Shown: positions 1-9,339 of the stretch, in pieces
Position numbering within the stretch: the first letter of the stretch is position 1
Layout of the letters: each line of letters opens with the position of its first letter
From: Bacteroidota bacterium
Lineage (GTDB): Bacteria; Bacteroidota; Bacteroidia; Bacteroidales; FEN-979
Direction of reading: 5' to 3'
NCBI GenBank assembly: GCA_026391355.1
Contig: JAPLDH010000047.1
Span: 124,001 to 188,000 of the forward strand
Length of the DNA stretch: 64,000 nt
Made by a program: the position numbers and the translations under genes
Notes under the pieces: generated by a model
Told to the model about the DNA's origin: nothing
Seen by the model: only the letters and a program-made list of their open reading frames with translations
The model's database searches: none

Positions 1-282
1 TATGACCGTAACTGTTGCTACTCCCCCGGCTGCAATCCACTCCCAGTGCTTCCAGTGAAAGGGTGAAGCCACTATTGCTTTTGAATCGACCCAGAAAGAT
101 TTGACATAACTTACATTCGGCTTAACAGGGACAAGGGCAACAGAATCTTTTTTCTTTATAGTGGAATCGTTCTTATTTTCAATGGAATCTTTTTTAATCA
201 GATCAGTATTTCCCTGCGCAAATGAAGGCGCTGAAACCATAATTATTAACAGAAAAAATAAATACAGGGATTTCGTTTTCAT
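1..282 (-). CDS. N-terminal part of a secreted protein, possibly PAP2-family phosphatase
   Basis: Only the first 94 codons are inside the window; the gene runs off the left edge. It opens with a clear signal peptide (MKTKSLYLFFLLIIMVSAPSFAQ), followed by a polar Lys/Asp/Ser-rich linker. It then has a segment with YVKSFWVDSKAIVASPFHW and WEWIAAGG. That segment resembles the stretch just before the first membrane helix of Bacteroidota PAP2 phosphatases (D-x-x-I-x-x-S-P-x-x-W). The catalytic motifs would lie outside the window, so the family is inferred. The ATG start is fixed by the signal peptide. Confidence 0.45.
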   Translation of the reverse strand, partial: MKTKSLYLFFLLIIMVSAPSFAQGNTDLIKKDSIENKNDSTIKKKDSVALVPVKPNVSYVKSFWVDSKAIVASPFHWKHWEWIAAGGVATVTVI

Positions 283-495
283 CTTTTTCAACATTCACCA
301 AGCAACCCAAACTTTTTATTTAGACTGAACAAAGGTAAGAAGGTTTTTCGTTTGAAAAACGGGAACATTTATTTTCCTTCTAATAAATTTCCAAATGTTC
401 TTTGGCAGGCATCCAGCTCCTCCCCATTTGAAGCTCCATCACTTACTCCCTGCCTTCTCCTCCTGGTTGGACAAAGGGTTAGGTGTCAGGAAGTC

Positions 496-1428
496 TTAGC
501 GATCCTCATCCGGATCAGGACGGGGAAGAATATTTCCAAACAGGAACCTCAGGTAAAAACCGAAAGAAAGTTTATAATCGGGATAACCGGTAAGGTTGAC
601 ATTGTGGTAATTGATAAATCCTCCGGGTTCGATCCCTAAAATACCTGCAAGAGGGATCCCGATTCCACCGTGAAGTGCACCGCCATATCCAAACCCACCC
701 TGGTATTGCTGGTTTTGCTGCATGGAGGTATTCGGGATGTAATTTTGTGAACCATACAGGTTGATCATGTTGTACTCCTTATCTTCGACATAGATAGAAG
801 ATTTCGTGACCCGCACATAATTCATGTTCAACCCGCCCTGAAGGAAGATATAGATCTTTGTTTTCAACCAGAAATTCCGCTGAAGCAGCAGGTCGACATG
901 GACCCGTTTCTCCACACCCTGTATCGGGATCAGGCGGATATCATGAAAAGTGGGGTAGGATGGGGGATCGACGTCGAATGTAACAAAATTTGTTGCTTTC
1001 AACTGTGTATAATTAACATCGAGGCAAATGCCATACTTCCGGCTCAGATTGTATCTGAGGAAAAAACCCGCCATCATGGTGATGTTGTAATGCATGTTCA
1101 GTGGGTAATCTTTGACAACTACCGTATCTGAAGAACCAAGCGCCTGTTTGATTGCCTGGTACCAGTAATAGTTAGACATCACATAATTTACATTGTTCAC
1201 ATTCTGATATCTTCCATTGTAAAAATTAGCCGAATAGTTATTTGCATGGTACATCCCGACATTGATCCCGACATTCCACCGGATTACCTTGTTTTCCTTT
1301 TCTTCCGGTTCCTTTGTTTTCAGGTTCTTCTTTTGATCGAATTTTTCTTTTACTGATCTATCCTGGGCTTCCAGTTGAAAGGAACAAAAAATGCAGAGGA
1401 TGATAACAGCAGTAAAGAGTCTGTTCAT
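496..1428 (-). CDS. Outer-membrane protein of unknown function
   Basis: This 310-residue protein has a signal peptide ending near residue 21 (FQLEAQ) and then a short charged Lys/Glu region. The rest consists of alternating aromatic and polar strands with many Tyr, Asn and Gly residues. The last strand ends LSFGFYLRFLFGN, followed by a short acidic tail. This composition is typical of small Bacteroidota outer-membrane beta-barrel proteins, but no family motif was recognised. It is a single gene: the neighbour at the left edge is on the same strand 213 bp downstream, and the upstream region carries a 7-nt-periodic array (1494-1521). Function unknown. Confidence 0.6.
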   Translation of the reverse strand: MNRLFTAVIILCIFCSFQLEAQDRSVKEKFDQKKNLKTKEPEEKENKVIRWNVGINVGMYHANNYSANFYNGRYQNVNNVNYVMSNYYWYQAIKQALGSSDTVVVKDYPLNMHYNITMMAGFFLRYNLSRKYGICLDVNYTQLKATNFVTFDVDPPSYPTFHDIRLIPIQGVEKRVHVDLLLQRNFWLKTKIYIFLQGGLNMNYVRVTKSSIYVEDKEYNMINLYGSQNYIPNTSMQQNQQYQGGFGYGGALHGGIGIPLAGILGIEPGGFINYHNVNLTGYPDYKLSFGFYLRFLFGNILPRPDPDEDR

Positions 1429-1493
1429 TATTCAGGATTTGGAGTAGTAAACTGGGGATAAAAGTAGCAAAAATTATAAGAAGTTTGATAATT

Positions 1494-1521
1494 CGTAACG
1501 CATTACGCGTTTCACGTAACC
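1494..1521. repeat. Short 7-nt-periodic array
   Basis: Four consecutive heptads in one register follow the pattern CGTWWCR with variations (CGTAACG, CATTACG, CGTTTCA, CGTAACC). The same word type recurs inside the long heptad array at 44412-44537. It lies in the upstream region of the outer-membrane protein gene. Confidence 0.5.
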
Positions 1522-1654
1522 TTAGATTTTCCAATTCCGTGATTGCATTCAGGATAGTTTTTTTTTGTCTTATTTTCTGCAAATTCTGAAAGAATTTTCA
1601 TCGGGATTTGGTTTATCTGAAAAGAATGACAGGATAAATACTTAACTCTCCTTC

Positions 1655-3139
1655 TTACTTGACATTAACAGAAAATTTAAGTTTCCCTTCTATTGGTTCC
1701 TTGAACGCATTGCATTTTTCCAAATGGTTCTGCATGAAATCCATGTTGAAAGTAATCGTTTCTGAGAATTGTTGTGCTCTGTCAAGCATCCTGATATAGG
1801 GTTCGGGATCTTTATCCCTGGTTAGTTTTCTCAAGGTTAATATAAAATCATCCCTGAAAACTGTCGGGATAATTATCCTTGTTTGCCCAGCTTTCACCAA
1901 TTCAGCATTCATCATGATCCTTGAGATTCGTCCATTCCCATCTAAAAATGGATGGACTTCGCTGATCATGAACATCATAAATGCAGCTTTAGCAAAGGGA
2001 AACAATAATCCTTGATAATAATCATAACCTTTAATAATTGTGCCTTTAACAAGGGTGTGATCAACAAAATGAGTTTCTCCTGCCCGGTTGTTTTTGTCCT
2101 TAAATTGCCCGGGATTTTTTGAAGTCCTTGAACCCAATAGTATCTGATGGCGATATTGTAAAATGCTCAATAGTTCATTGGCGTTACCAGGGACCATTTT
2201 CATTTCCTCCTGATTACTTACAAGTCGGTAAGTCCCAAGGATATCGTGTGAATCTTCATCTCGTGTGGGTATCGGAGTCTCCGTCTCAATAATTTTCTTT
2301 GCCTCTTCAATCTCAAATATGGTCCCCTCTATGTAATTAGAAAAATAAGCTTCAAAAAATGCAAAATTTTTAAATGCAGGATTTTCTATGTTGCGTTCAG
2401 GCCGGGAAGGAAACTCTTCCTGTTTGAGTTTAACAAATAATTTCTCAAATAATTCAATACGGGTAGGATCATAGGGCGCTCCTAATACCCTTGCTATTGC
2501 AAGTGGTGAGGATAAAATTTTTATCGGACGAGTATTCAGCAAAGCACCGATAATTTTATTAAGTTTTTCAAACTCACTTTGAAAACCGAGTTGTTCTGAA
2601 ATAGATCTCGCCCTATCGCGCAACTCATTTAATCCTATCTCCCCCTTATTCCTTAGAACATGTTCGAGTCTATTTTCGATTTCAGGTAATGTCAATGTTT
2701 TCGAATCCGGGCCAGGTTGTCTGGTCGGCTGAAGGTTCTCAAGAAGCGCTCTTTCTATTTGTGAATAATAGAGCCCACCTATAAATGGTACATCTCCTTC
2801 AATCGGACCAGTACCCTCCAGAAATCGAATGGTTACTCCCGGAAGATAGATTTTCTTGGTATATGTGAAAGTTAGAAAAATATTACTGGTAGATGTAGGC
2901 TGGAATTCAAGAGCTGAACGGTGGCTCAACATAGCATTCGGATATAATTTGCCAAGTATATTGAAAAGATTCCGGCGAATTATCACCTCCGGCGTATCAA
3001 TGAGATTTCCAGAGAAAATTCGTGGTGCAATCTTTCTGATAAGATTGTTCCCAAGCAACTTTGATATTGCTTTCCCCTGCTTTGGATCACTTGAGGAAAA
3101 AATAACTTCCTGAAGATGTATAGGCAAAATATTTTCCAT
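1655..3139 (-). CDS. Fic-domain protein with AbiEi-like N-terminal region
   Basis: This 494-residue protein has two parts. Residues about 1-140 resemble the winged-helix/AbiEi-type antitoxin module found in front of some toxins (LSHRSALE, then a beta-rich region with TIRFLEGTGP). Residues about 255-450 are a Fic domain with the complete active-site motif HPFLDGNGRISR (His396 to Arg407). The upstream flap region is also recognisable. An inhibitory-helix motif, SNYIEG (Ser267, Glu271), precedes the Fic core and matches the (S/T)xxxE(G/N) rule for auto-inhibited Fic enzymes. Fic proteins usually transfer AMP to protein hydroxyls, and the intact motif suggests activity after relief of inhibition. 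The N-terminal module may bind DNA, and operator-like repeats lie over and upstream of the start. There is no separate antitoxin gene beside it. Confidence 0.85.
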   Translation of the reverse strand: MENILPIHLQEVIFSSSDPKQGKAISKLLGNNLIRKIAPRIFSGNLIDTPEVIIRRNLFNILGKLYPNAMLSHRSALEFQPTSTSNIFLTFTYTKKIYLPGVTIRFLEGTGPIEGDVPFIGGLYYSQIERALLENLQPTRQPGPDSKTLTLPEIENRLEHVLRNKGEIGLNELRDRARSISEQLGFQSEFEKLNKIIGALLNTRPIKILSSPLAIARVLGAPYDPTRIELFEKLFVKLKQEEFPSRPERNIENPAFKNFAFFEAYFSNYIEGTIFEIEEAKKIIETETPIPTRDEDSHDILGTYRLVSNQEEMKMVPGNANELLSILQYRHQILLGSRTSKNPGQFKDKNNRAGETHFVDHTLVKGTIIKGYDYYQGLLFPFAKAAFMMFMISEVHPFLDGNGRISRIMMNAELVKAGQTRIIIPTVFRDDFILTLRKLTRDKDPEPYIRMLDRAQQFSETITFNMDFMQNHLEKCNAFKEPIEGKLKFSVNVK

Positions 3140-3254
3140 TAATCCATGTGTTTTTACAAAAATAGATAATTATTTCCATCAAATCGATGATTATGGATAT
3201 TATTTTCCACTAAAAAAGTTTTATAAGCCTGGATTTGGAAATATTTTCCACTAA
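3130..3254 (-). promoter_or_regulatory. Repeated operator-like words upstream of the Fic gene
   Basis: The word TTARTGGAAAATA (minus-strand sense) occurs at 3130-3142 (overlapping the start codon), 3201-3213 and 3242-3254. A weaker fourth copy lies near 3169-3182. Spacings are about 31-41 bp. All copies point the same way. Repeated sites over a promoter are what an autoregulating antitoxin-type N-terminus would need. Binding is inferred. Confidence 0.45.
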
Positions 3255-3370
3255 AAGTTCACGTTTCAATCCAGAAGTGCTAGTAGTACAGGATTAATCT
3301 CCTTTTCATACTTTTCAAAGAGAATCTGATTTGAATAATGACAATATTACAACCGTGGAATAAATTATTT

Positions 3371-4150
3371 TCATTTGAATGAAAGAATATCTTCGAGGTG
3401 CAGTGCAACCTCCTGGACGCTTTCAACACATATATCGGCTTTGACATCAGGAAGTTTTGAACCGACTTTGATTATAGACATACCAGCAAGAGTAATACTT
3501 TTGATGGCTGATAAATCATTGTGATCGTCGCAGATAAAAGCAATCTCCTCAGCATTCAGACTAAGTAATTCCCGAACTGTATTCATGGCATTTCCCTTCG
3601 ATGACCAAATACTCAAGATATCATGTGAATTTTGATTTCTGACTACATTTAAGCTCAAAGGGAAATTTATATCTATAGGGCATTTAACAGAAATTTTCGT
3701 TACCTCGAAGTTCATGATCGCGTTTACAAAATCTTCATAAACTTCATAACCAACCAAACTTCCATATTCTACCGAGGATTTTTCCATTGCGGGCCAGACA
3801 AGTCCTGTCCTGGGGAAAACACTCACATAAATACTATCTACACACTTCAATGTTGAGAGATATGCCAATGCATCATTTTTCTCTTTCTTATTTAGCATAT
3901 ACTTCCGGAAGGATACACCATTAATTTGACAAATCAAAGCACCGTTATCGAATATGTGAGGTGCTTTTAAATCAAATCCTTCATGAAGTTTCAGATCGTA
4001 GACGGACCACATACCTCTTCCGGTAGTGATAATCCATTTTCTATCCTGATACCGATTTACAACGGATATAAAAGATCCCGGAAATGATAAGTCAGGTTCC
4101 AAAGTTGAGCCATCAAGGTCAAAAAACACTGCCTTAATTTTCCTGTTCAT
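3371..4150 (-). CDS. HAD-superfamily hydrolase (Cof-like)
   Basis: This 259-residue protein carries HAD motif I near the N-terminus (AVFFDLDGS, Asp11 and Asp13) and motif IV near the C-terminus (ICDDHNDLSAI). It also has the conserved GNAMNTV segment where the motif III lysine lies (SSKGNAM). The cap between motifs I and III suggests the Cof type that dephosphorylates small phosphorylated metabolites or sugars. The substrate cannot be told. It is the last gene of the minus-strand cluster, 33 bp after the opine-type dehydrogenase. Co-transcription with that gene is likely. Confidence 0.8.
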   Translation of the reverse strand: MNRKIKAVFFDLDGSTLEPDLSFPGSFISVVNRYQDRKWIITTGRGMWSVYDLKLHEGFDLKAPHIFDNGALICQINGVSFRKYMLNKKEKNDALAYLSTLKCVDSIYVSVFPRTGLVWPAMEKSSVEYGSLVGYEVYEDFVNAIMNFEVTKISVKCPIDINFPLSLNVVRNQNSHDILSIWSSKGNAMNTVRELLSLNAEEIAFICDDHNDLSAIKSITLAGMSIIKVGSKLPDVKADICVESVQEVALHLEDILSFK

Positions 4151-4183
4151 TGAGATTTTATTCCATTAAGGATGTGGAAACTG

Positions 4184-5248
4184 TTAGGCCTTTGATAGGA
4201 CTCGATAACTGAGTACTTCCTTTGCCAGGGCCTCGTTTTTTAAAAGATTCAGAGGAGAGTTCCAGAAATCTTTATCGCAAATCACGGAGGTGAAATTCAC
4301 AAGCGATTCAGTGAGTGGCATCGGTACACCCAGGATTTGGCCGAGGGTGCACATAAAAACGGAACCATAGGGTATATCCTCTGTAAAATATCGATTTTCC
4401 ACTGAGTCTGGACCGTAGACTTTCTTAAAATCTTCCCAATAGTATTCTTTAAATTTCTGAATACGCTTTTCAGGTGTAATGAAATCAAAAAACCCCAACT
4501 CTTCACAGAGCGCTCTTCTCTCGTGATAAGTTTTGAGCAGAAGTCTTTCTACGCTATCTGTCCAACCATCTTCAAAAAAATAATACTTCTCTCCCCGCTC
4601 AATTCTGGTAATGTTCAGCATTGTAATAAGCGGATGCATTACAGAACTGGAGCGATCTATTGCAGAGTGGAGGAAATTGTCATCAAATGTAAAGGGAGTA
4701 CCCATCAAATGTTCCAATGCTTTTATGGCAGGTGTTATTTCGCTATCAGAAACGGTTATTGGTGTGTCTTTCCGCCTGTTGAGAATATTTATATAGCCTT
4801 CGCTAACACGGGTGGCAATTGGCAGTGTGTGCGCAGAAGCTATTGACGCTATCTTTTGGTGCTCTTGTGTAAGAAAATGATCAAATACGGCAAAACCTCC
4901 AACCAGGTTGATATAACTTATCCAATGGTTTTTTGTTATAATGATCCTGTATATTTCATTAAAAACACCAATATGCGCCTCAACCGGGAGCGTGTTAATA
5001 ATAATATTGCAATCTGAAAGGAGATTCTCAAGAGAATGAATTACAGGAAAACTGTCTCGTTCAATGCTGACCGGAGCTTCATTGCTGTCGTATCTGAAGA
5101 GAATCGGACCCTGTGAACTTAACAGCCTGTTCAAGGTCCGTATATGATCTGGTGAAGAAAACAAAACCGGCTCAAAATCCGGAGATTTAACCATTAAAGC
5201 ATAGAGTGCTAAACCTGCGTTTCCACACCCAAGAATTCCTGTTTTCAT
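4184..5248 (-). CDS. NAD/NADP octopine/nopaline (opine-type) dehydrogenase family protein
   Basis: This 354-residue protein starts with a Rossmann dinucleotide site, GILGCGNAGLA. The C-terminal half is helical with HPLITMLNITRIE, matching the octopine/nopaline dehydrogenase C-terminal domain, where the catalytic His sits in an MHP context (SSVMHPLI). Family members reductively couple an amino acid amine to a 2-keto acid using NAD(P)H. The start is well supported: a strong GGAGG Shine-Dalgarno lies at 5256-5260, which is unusual in this genome. Its placement beside an adenylating enzyme, a pyruvyl transferase and AsnB suggests a small modified amino-acid product, but this is inference. Confidence 0.8.
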   Translation of the reverse strand: MKTGILGCGNAGLALYALMVKSPDFEPVLFSSPDHIRTLNRLLSSQGPILFRYDSNEAPVSIERDSFPVIHSLENLLSDCNIIINTLPVEAHIGVFNEIYRIIITKNHWISYINLVGGFAVFDHFLTQEHQKIASIASAHTLPIATRVSEGYINILNRRKDTPITVSDSEITPAIKALEHLMGTPFTFDDNFLHSAIDRSSSVMHPLITMLNITRIERGEKYYFFEDGWTDSVERLLLKTYHERRALCEELGFFDFITPEKRIQKFKEYYWEDFKKVYGPDSVENRYFTEDIPYGSVFMCTLGQILGVPMPLTESLVNFTSVICDKDFWNSPLNLLKNEALAKEVLSYRVLSKA

Positions 5249-5450
5249 TATTGCCTCCTAATATAATTTATTTAAGATCTCCGTTATTTAACTATTGCTA
5301 TTCAAGTCATTTAACCACATAATATTGGATCAAAAATATGTAATAATCTTTATTTTATCAATAATTGACAAAAATTAAACGAGTGTATAATAAAAAATTT
5401 ATGCTGGAAATAAACAAATAAGTGACATGTGTTATATATATCGTATTTGT

Positions 5451-6548
5451 CTATAAATCTTTAGTATGCCTCTTCATAAATCTTTCAAATCGTGATTTTT
5501 GATACAAAAAACTCCACAATACCTTGTGTTTTCCTAACCTGGAAAACAATCTCCTTTTTCTATAATTCTTTCTTTGCGTTTTAATTTCATAAAGAGTCTT
5601 TTGTGAGTCGAAAACCTTGCTATAGCTCACCTCATTTATGGATAACCTTCCACACCCTTCAATTAAATGGATTGCACTTGTTTTTCTTGTGATGACAAAG
5701 GAGGTGCCCAATTTATCACTATAATATTCCTGTAACCACGGATCTCCTACAGAGATATCTGCATAGTCTGAGAATACATCCTTACAGTTAAGACATGCGT
5801 CTGGGATGAAGTATTTCCCAAAACCGGTATCCCATACGTTAGTGATTTTAACAACATGATCATTGTTAAGCATTACCTGCATTGAGCCAGGCCATCCATC
5901 TCCCCGATAGCGTATCTTTTTAACATCTTTCTTCCTTATTCCCAGGATATAGAGCACATAGTCCGTGGCCTGGAACTTTGGAGTGTGGTTACAAAACAGC
6001 CCGATCGCTATAATGATGGAATGCTTAATCTTATTATCTATATTTTGGTATAGTCTTAAACTCTTTATGTGACATGGCAGACCAACAAAAGCATAGCTGC
6101 CCTCCTTAAGATCTTTGAAGATCAGATTCATTGGCACGGGGCAGTATTTGGAAGCTGATGCTTTTATGATATCTTCCCTGCTTTTTGCAAGAATCGCTTG
6201 TGGAGCAAATACATCATCCTTATAATCACAAACAATTGCTCCATCAATTGTACCGTTTTCCAGCAAGTCAATAAGAAATTGGGTTATAAAACCTCCGCTG
6301 CTGGAATTGAAACGAATCTCTTCATTTTTTGAATATGCGGCATAACATTTCAACACAGAAGGTTTTTCCAATTCGTTAATTGAAGGACAGACCTTAGTGC
6401 ATAAACCACAGTAATTGCATCTCTCAGCATCCACAAGGCAGGGAGTGTCATTTTTAAAGCCTAAAGCAGATGTTTGACAAATGGAGACACAACTGCCACA
6501 ATAGCTGCATAAATTCCTTCTGCCAACTTCAACTGCGGTTTCCATCAT
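5451..6548 (-). CDS. FrhB/FdhB-like Fe-S protein (coenzyme F420 hydrogenase beta-subunit family)
   Basis: The first 60 residues of this 365-residue protein hold two ferredoxin-type clusters (CSYCGSCVSICQ and CNYCGLCTKVC). The rest matches the FrhB/FdhB N- and C-terminal domains, including SSSGGF, GLPCHIKSLR, the RYRGDGWPG segment and DISVGDPW. In Bacteria without F420 this family is usually found in surface-polysaccharide loci beside pyruvyl transferases, where its role is unclear. The start overlaps the stop of the preceding CapK-like gene by 4 bp (ATGA), so the two are translationally coupled. The gene and its two upstream neighbours are visibly AT-richer than the hydrogenase genes, which suggests acquisition. 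Confidence 0.8.
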   Translation of the reverse strand: MMETAVEVGRRNLCSYCGSCVSICQTSALGFKNDTPCLVDAERCNYCGLCTKVCPSINELEKPSVLKCYAAYSKNEEIRFNSSSGGFITQFLIDLLENGTIDGAIVCDYKDDVFAPQAILAKSREDIIKASASKYCPVPMNLIFKDLKEGSYAFVGLPCHIKSLRLYQNIDNKIKHSIIIAIGLFCNHTPKFQATDYVLYILGIRKKDVKKIRYRGDGWPGSMQVMLNNDHVVKITNVWDTGFGKYFIPDACLNCKDVFSDYADISVGDPWLQEYYSDKLGTSFVITRKTSAIHLIEGCGRLSINEVSYSKVFDSQKTLYEIKTQRKNYRKRRLFSRLGKHKVLWSFLYQKSRFERFMKRHTKDL

Positions 6549-7846
6549 ATCCTCGATAAGATGCTTTTATGCTTTCCTGACCTGGTTTTCTCTATAACGG
6601 GAACAGTTGTTACTGTAATTTTCATATCTATGTCATTCAGATGGGTTTCCAGGCCGCTTTTAATTTCATCTTCTGTTCTTGTTTGATGAGTAATGTCCAT
6701 CAATACAATCCGCACATGAAGCTCATCAATCTTTTCTTGTGTTATCTGAAATTCCTTAACATTGTTGCTGAAGTCATGCATTACTACGAGTAAACCGGCA
6801 GGTGATATTTTACTTCCATTTGTTAATACGACAAAGTCATCGCGTCTTCCCATAATAGACTTGATCAGGGGTAAAGGTCTTCCGCAACTGCAAAGATCAG
6901 GAGTCAGCTCAACGATGTCATCAGATTGATACCGGATAAACGGTACAGCATAGGAGTTTAGATTTGTAAGTATCAAATTACCTTTCCCGTAATCCCTTGA
7001 GTCATTGTTTGTACCTAAAATCTGAAGTGCCAGAAAATCAATATTTATATGATACCCCTCATGTTTTTCACATTCCCAGCCAATACATCCCGCTTCCCAG
7101 CAACCATATATGTCCTTTACATCAGCATTGAATGTCTGGTTTATGAACTCACGAGTTCTTTCATCCAACATCTCGGATGCGGTAAATATATGTTTTAAGG
7201 CAGGCATCTTTAGTTGGCCACTTTTTACCCTATGGGCTAACAAATACAAAAATGATGGGTACCCCTTTATTGAATCATAATCCAACTGACTTAACAGACT
7301 TTCTGTTTTTACCTGATTATCAGCCATATCTATTAAGATTGGCGTTCTTCTAAGTTTAAGGATATAGTCAATTTTTTCTTTAAGTGTTAACTGGTGTTGT
7401 GATTCAGCTTTGAATGGTCCGATAAAAACTATTTTATTAAACAGAGGATTAAATCCATTTTCCATTCTAGCTCTATCATATGATACGCCTGCGTAAACTC
7501 CGTCTCTATATGACTGGTAAAAAACCAAAGTGGTCCCGGAAGAACCTCCTGTACTTCTCACATTCAGGTCTGTTTTTTGATACTTGCCTGATATAATGGA
7601 ATCTCCCGCGTTTATTATATCCTGTTTTGTTGAAACAGGTATTAAATGTAAATCATTGCTGTCTTTAATATCGTTTGGGCTTACATTATGCTTCTTAAAA
7701 AGATTGTTGTAATAGGGAACTGTTTCATAAGCGTGCTTAATGATTTGTTGAATTTTTTTACGTTGAATTTCCTTAAGTTTACCAGGCAATTCCCTCATAT
7801 TCGCTTTTTGTTCTGTATTAATAGAGTGAAAATCAACTAATTTCAT
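6545..7846 (-). CDS. CapK/PaaK-like adenylate-forming enzyme (phenylacetate-CoA ligase family)
   Basis: This 433-residue protein shows the AMP-binding P-loop STGGSSGTTLVF and the later motif DIYGCWEAGCIGWECE. It also has the hinge and C-terminal region RYQSDDIVELTPDLCSCGRPLPLIKSIMGRRDDFVVLTNG. These are hallmarks of the phenylacetate-CoA ligase/CapK branch of adenylate-forming enzymes. The metal-type Cys residues ('CEC', 'CSCG') are typical of PaaK relatives. Next to polysaccharide genes such proteins are thought to activate a carboxylate for attachment to a sugar or amine. The stop overlaps the start of the FrhB-like gene by 4 bp. Confidence 0.8.
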   Translation of the reverse strand: MKLVDFHSINTEQKANMRELPGKLKEIQRKKIQQIIKHAYETVPYYNNLFKKHNVSPNDIKDSNDLHLIPVSTKQDIINAGDSIISGKYQKTDLNVRSTGGSSGTTLVFYQSYRDGVYAGVSYDRARMENGFNPLFNKIVFIGPFKAESQHQLTLKEKIDYILKLRRTPILIDMADNQVKTESLLSQLDYDSIKGYPSFLYLLAHRVKSGQLKMPALKHIFTASEMLDERTREFINQTFNADVKDIYGCWEAGCIGWECEKHEGYHINIDFLALQILGTNNDSRDYGKGNLILTNLNSYAVPFIRYQSDDIVELTPDLCSCGRPLPLIKSIMGRRDDFVVLTNGSKISPAGLLVVMHDFSNNVKEFQITQEKIDELHVRIVLMDITHQTRTEDEIKSGLETHLNDIDMKITVTTVPVIEKTRSGKHKSILSRI

Positions 7847-8034
7847 TTGTCTTCCCCTTAAATGTAACGAGTACTAATAAAAAAATGTAACTATACTTTA
7901 CACTCCCATAAATCCATTGCCCTGAAGAAATTTGAAAGTTCCAGAACTGCTATCTGTTCCCAAATAAACTGACCCGAAATGGTACGTTAGAAAAATCACA
8001 CTCAATAAAATGTCTATATTTCTTATTGAATTCT

Positions 8035-9234
8035 TCAACATAGCCTTTCTACAATTTCATCAATCTGTATCAATGCCTTCTCTTTGAGCACCCCGGCTCT
8101 TTCATGAATAAACTTTGATAATTGGGAATAGTTGTTATCAATATAGTTTACCTTGTCATCCACCAAATCAGAAATACTCCCAGGATTCCAACAACTATCT
8201 CCCTTCGCCTCGATAATTAAATTTGATAAGCCCAGGTCTTTGCCAATTACACCATCATATTTTACGCTATAAGACAATGCAATAGCTGGTTTCCCCATTT
8301 GAAAAGTAGAAATAGCACCATGCATTCTTCCGGAAATGGTCAGATAGCCATTTCCAAGAATGAATCTCGCCTTGCTTGCCAGTATTTCATCAGTTATTGG
8401 GATCACCCTTTTATTGTTTAGTTTCTCAGTTATTGCGTGGATCATTTTTCTGTCATCAACATTCTCCGGGTAAAGAACATGTGCCAATAACACAATTTTT
8501 TTTGATTTGAATTTTGCCAGCGCATTCTCTACAATCTTTATCCATTCATGTAGATAGTTATCTGTATTGGAAGTGTATTTTTCAACGAGGCCCGAAGGAA
8601 CTATTGTAATGTATTCGTTTTCTGTTAGATCGTATTCCTTTAATGAATAGGAGTTATTTGTCTGTAAAGCCATGTCCAAAAAAGCCAGGTCACTTGATTC
8701 AATAACATGGCTTAATCCCAGCTCATTCATGAGATATTGTGTATTATTAGGATCTCTTGTGTAAATGGGGATGTTTTTAAGGCAATGATTTGCCAGGTTC
8801 TTTCTGAAGGAATAGAACGGGCCGATCGTCTGCCCTACCAGAAACACCTTGGAGTGTTTGGATAAATTCATTACGTTTATTAAATCAAATGATATCCGCC
8901 ACTTTTCATAATACTCGCTTAGATCATCTCCACCTAGAACAATTATACTGTCCGGTTTGTGTTTGAGTATGGATTTGTTAAAACGGAACACTTTGTTTAT
9001 AACAGATTCTGTTTTTCCTATCCAACTGGTTGGCCTTATCACCTTGCCATCAAAAGAGATAACTGAAGCATTGGCTGTTTCTGATTTTATCCTTTGAATG
9101 TCCTTTTGTGAGTTTGCTCCTACCAGAAACAGACATCCTTTTATACGATTATTAAGATAAGTGATCAAGTTGGCAGTCATCATGAAAGCTCCATAATTTA
9201 ATGAGTTTCCCGCATAAAAGAGAAGTATTTTCAT
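8035..9234 (-). CDS. Polysaccharide pyruvyl transferase family protein
   Basis: This 399-residue protein has the family's N-terminal pattern (FYAGNSLNYGAFMM) and the central SIIVLGGDDLSEYY and VGQTIGPF segments. The hallmark C-terminal ISGRMHGAISTFQMGKPAIALSYSVKYDG carries the conserved R-x-H. WcaK/CsaB-type enzymes move pyruvate from phosphoenolpyruvate onto sugars as a ketal. It is 188 bp upstream of the CapK-like gene and 105 bp downstream of asnB. No glycosyltransferase is present in the window, so the acceptor is unknown. Confidence 0.85.
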   Translation of the reverse strand: MKILLFYAGNSLNYGAFMMTANLITYLNNRIKGCLFLVGANSQKDIQRIKSETANASVISFDGKVIRPTSWIGKTESVINKVFRFNKSILKHKPDSIIVLGGDDLSEYYEKWRISFDLINVMNLSKHSKVFLVGQTIGPFYSFRKNLANHCLKNIPIYTRDPNNTQYLMNELGLSHVIESSDLAFLDMALQTNNSYSLKEYDLTENEYITIVPSGLVEKYTSNTDNYLHEWIKIVENALAKFKSKKIVLLAHVLYPENVDDRKMIHAITEKLNNKRVIPITDEILASKARFILGNGYLTISGRMHGAISTFQMGKPAIALSYSVKYDGVIGKDLGLSNLIIEAKGDSCWNPGSISDLVDDKVNYIDNNYSQLSKFIHERAGVLKEKALIQIDEIVERLC

Positions 9235-9339
9235 TTTATTACCTCTTTAGTTGAATATTTTTTGTCATTATAATAAGCCTTTGCAAATTTTGTTGCAGAC
9301 AAGAAAATAAAATCTGTTCTGTATATTACTGGCACCTGT

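Noticed and set aside
5451-6548. A true coenzyme F420 hydrogenase beta subunit
   Set aside because: It sits with sugar and amino-acid genes, far from the hydrogenase operons, and Bacteroidota are not known to make F420. It is named by family only.
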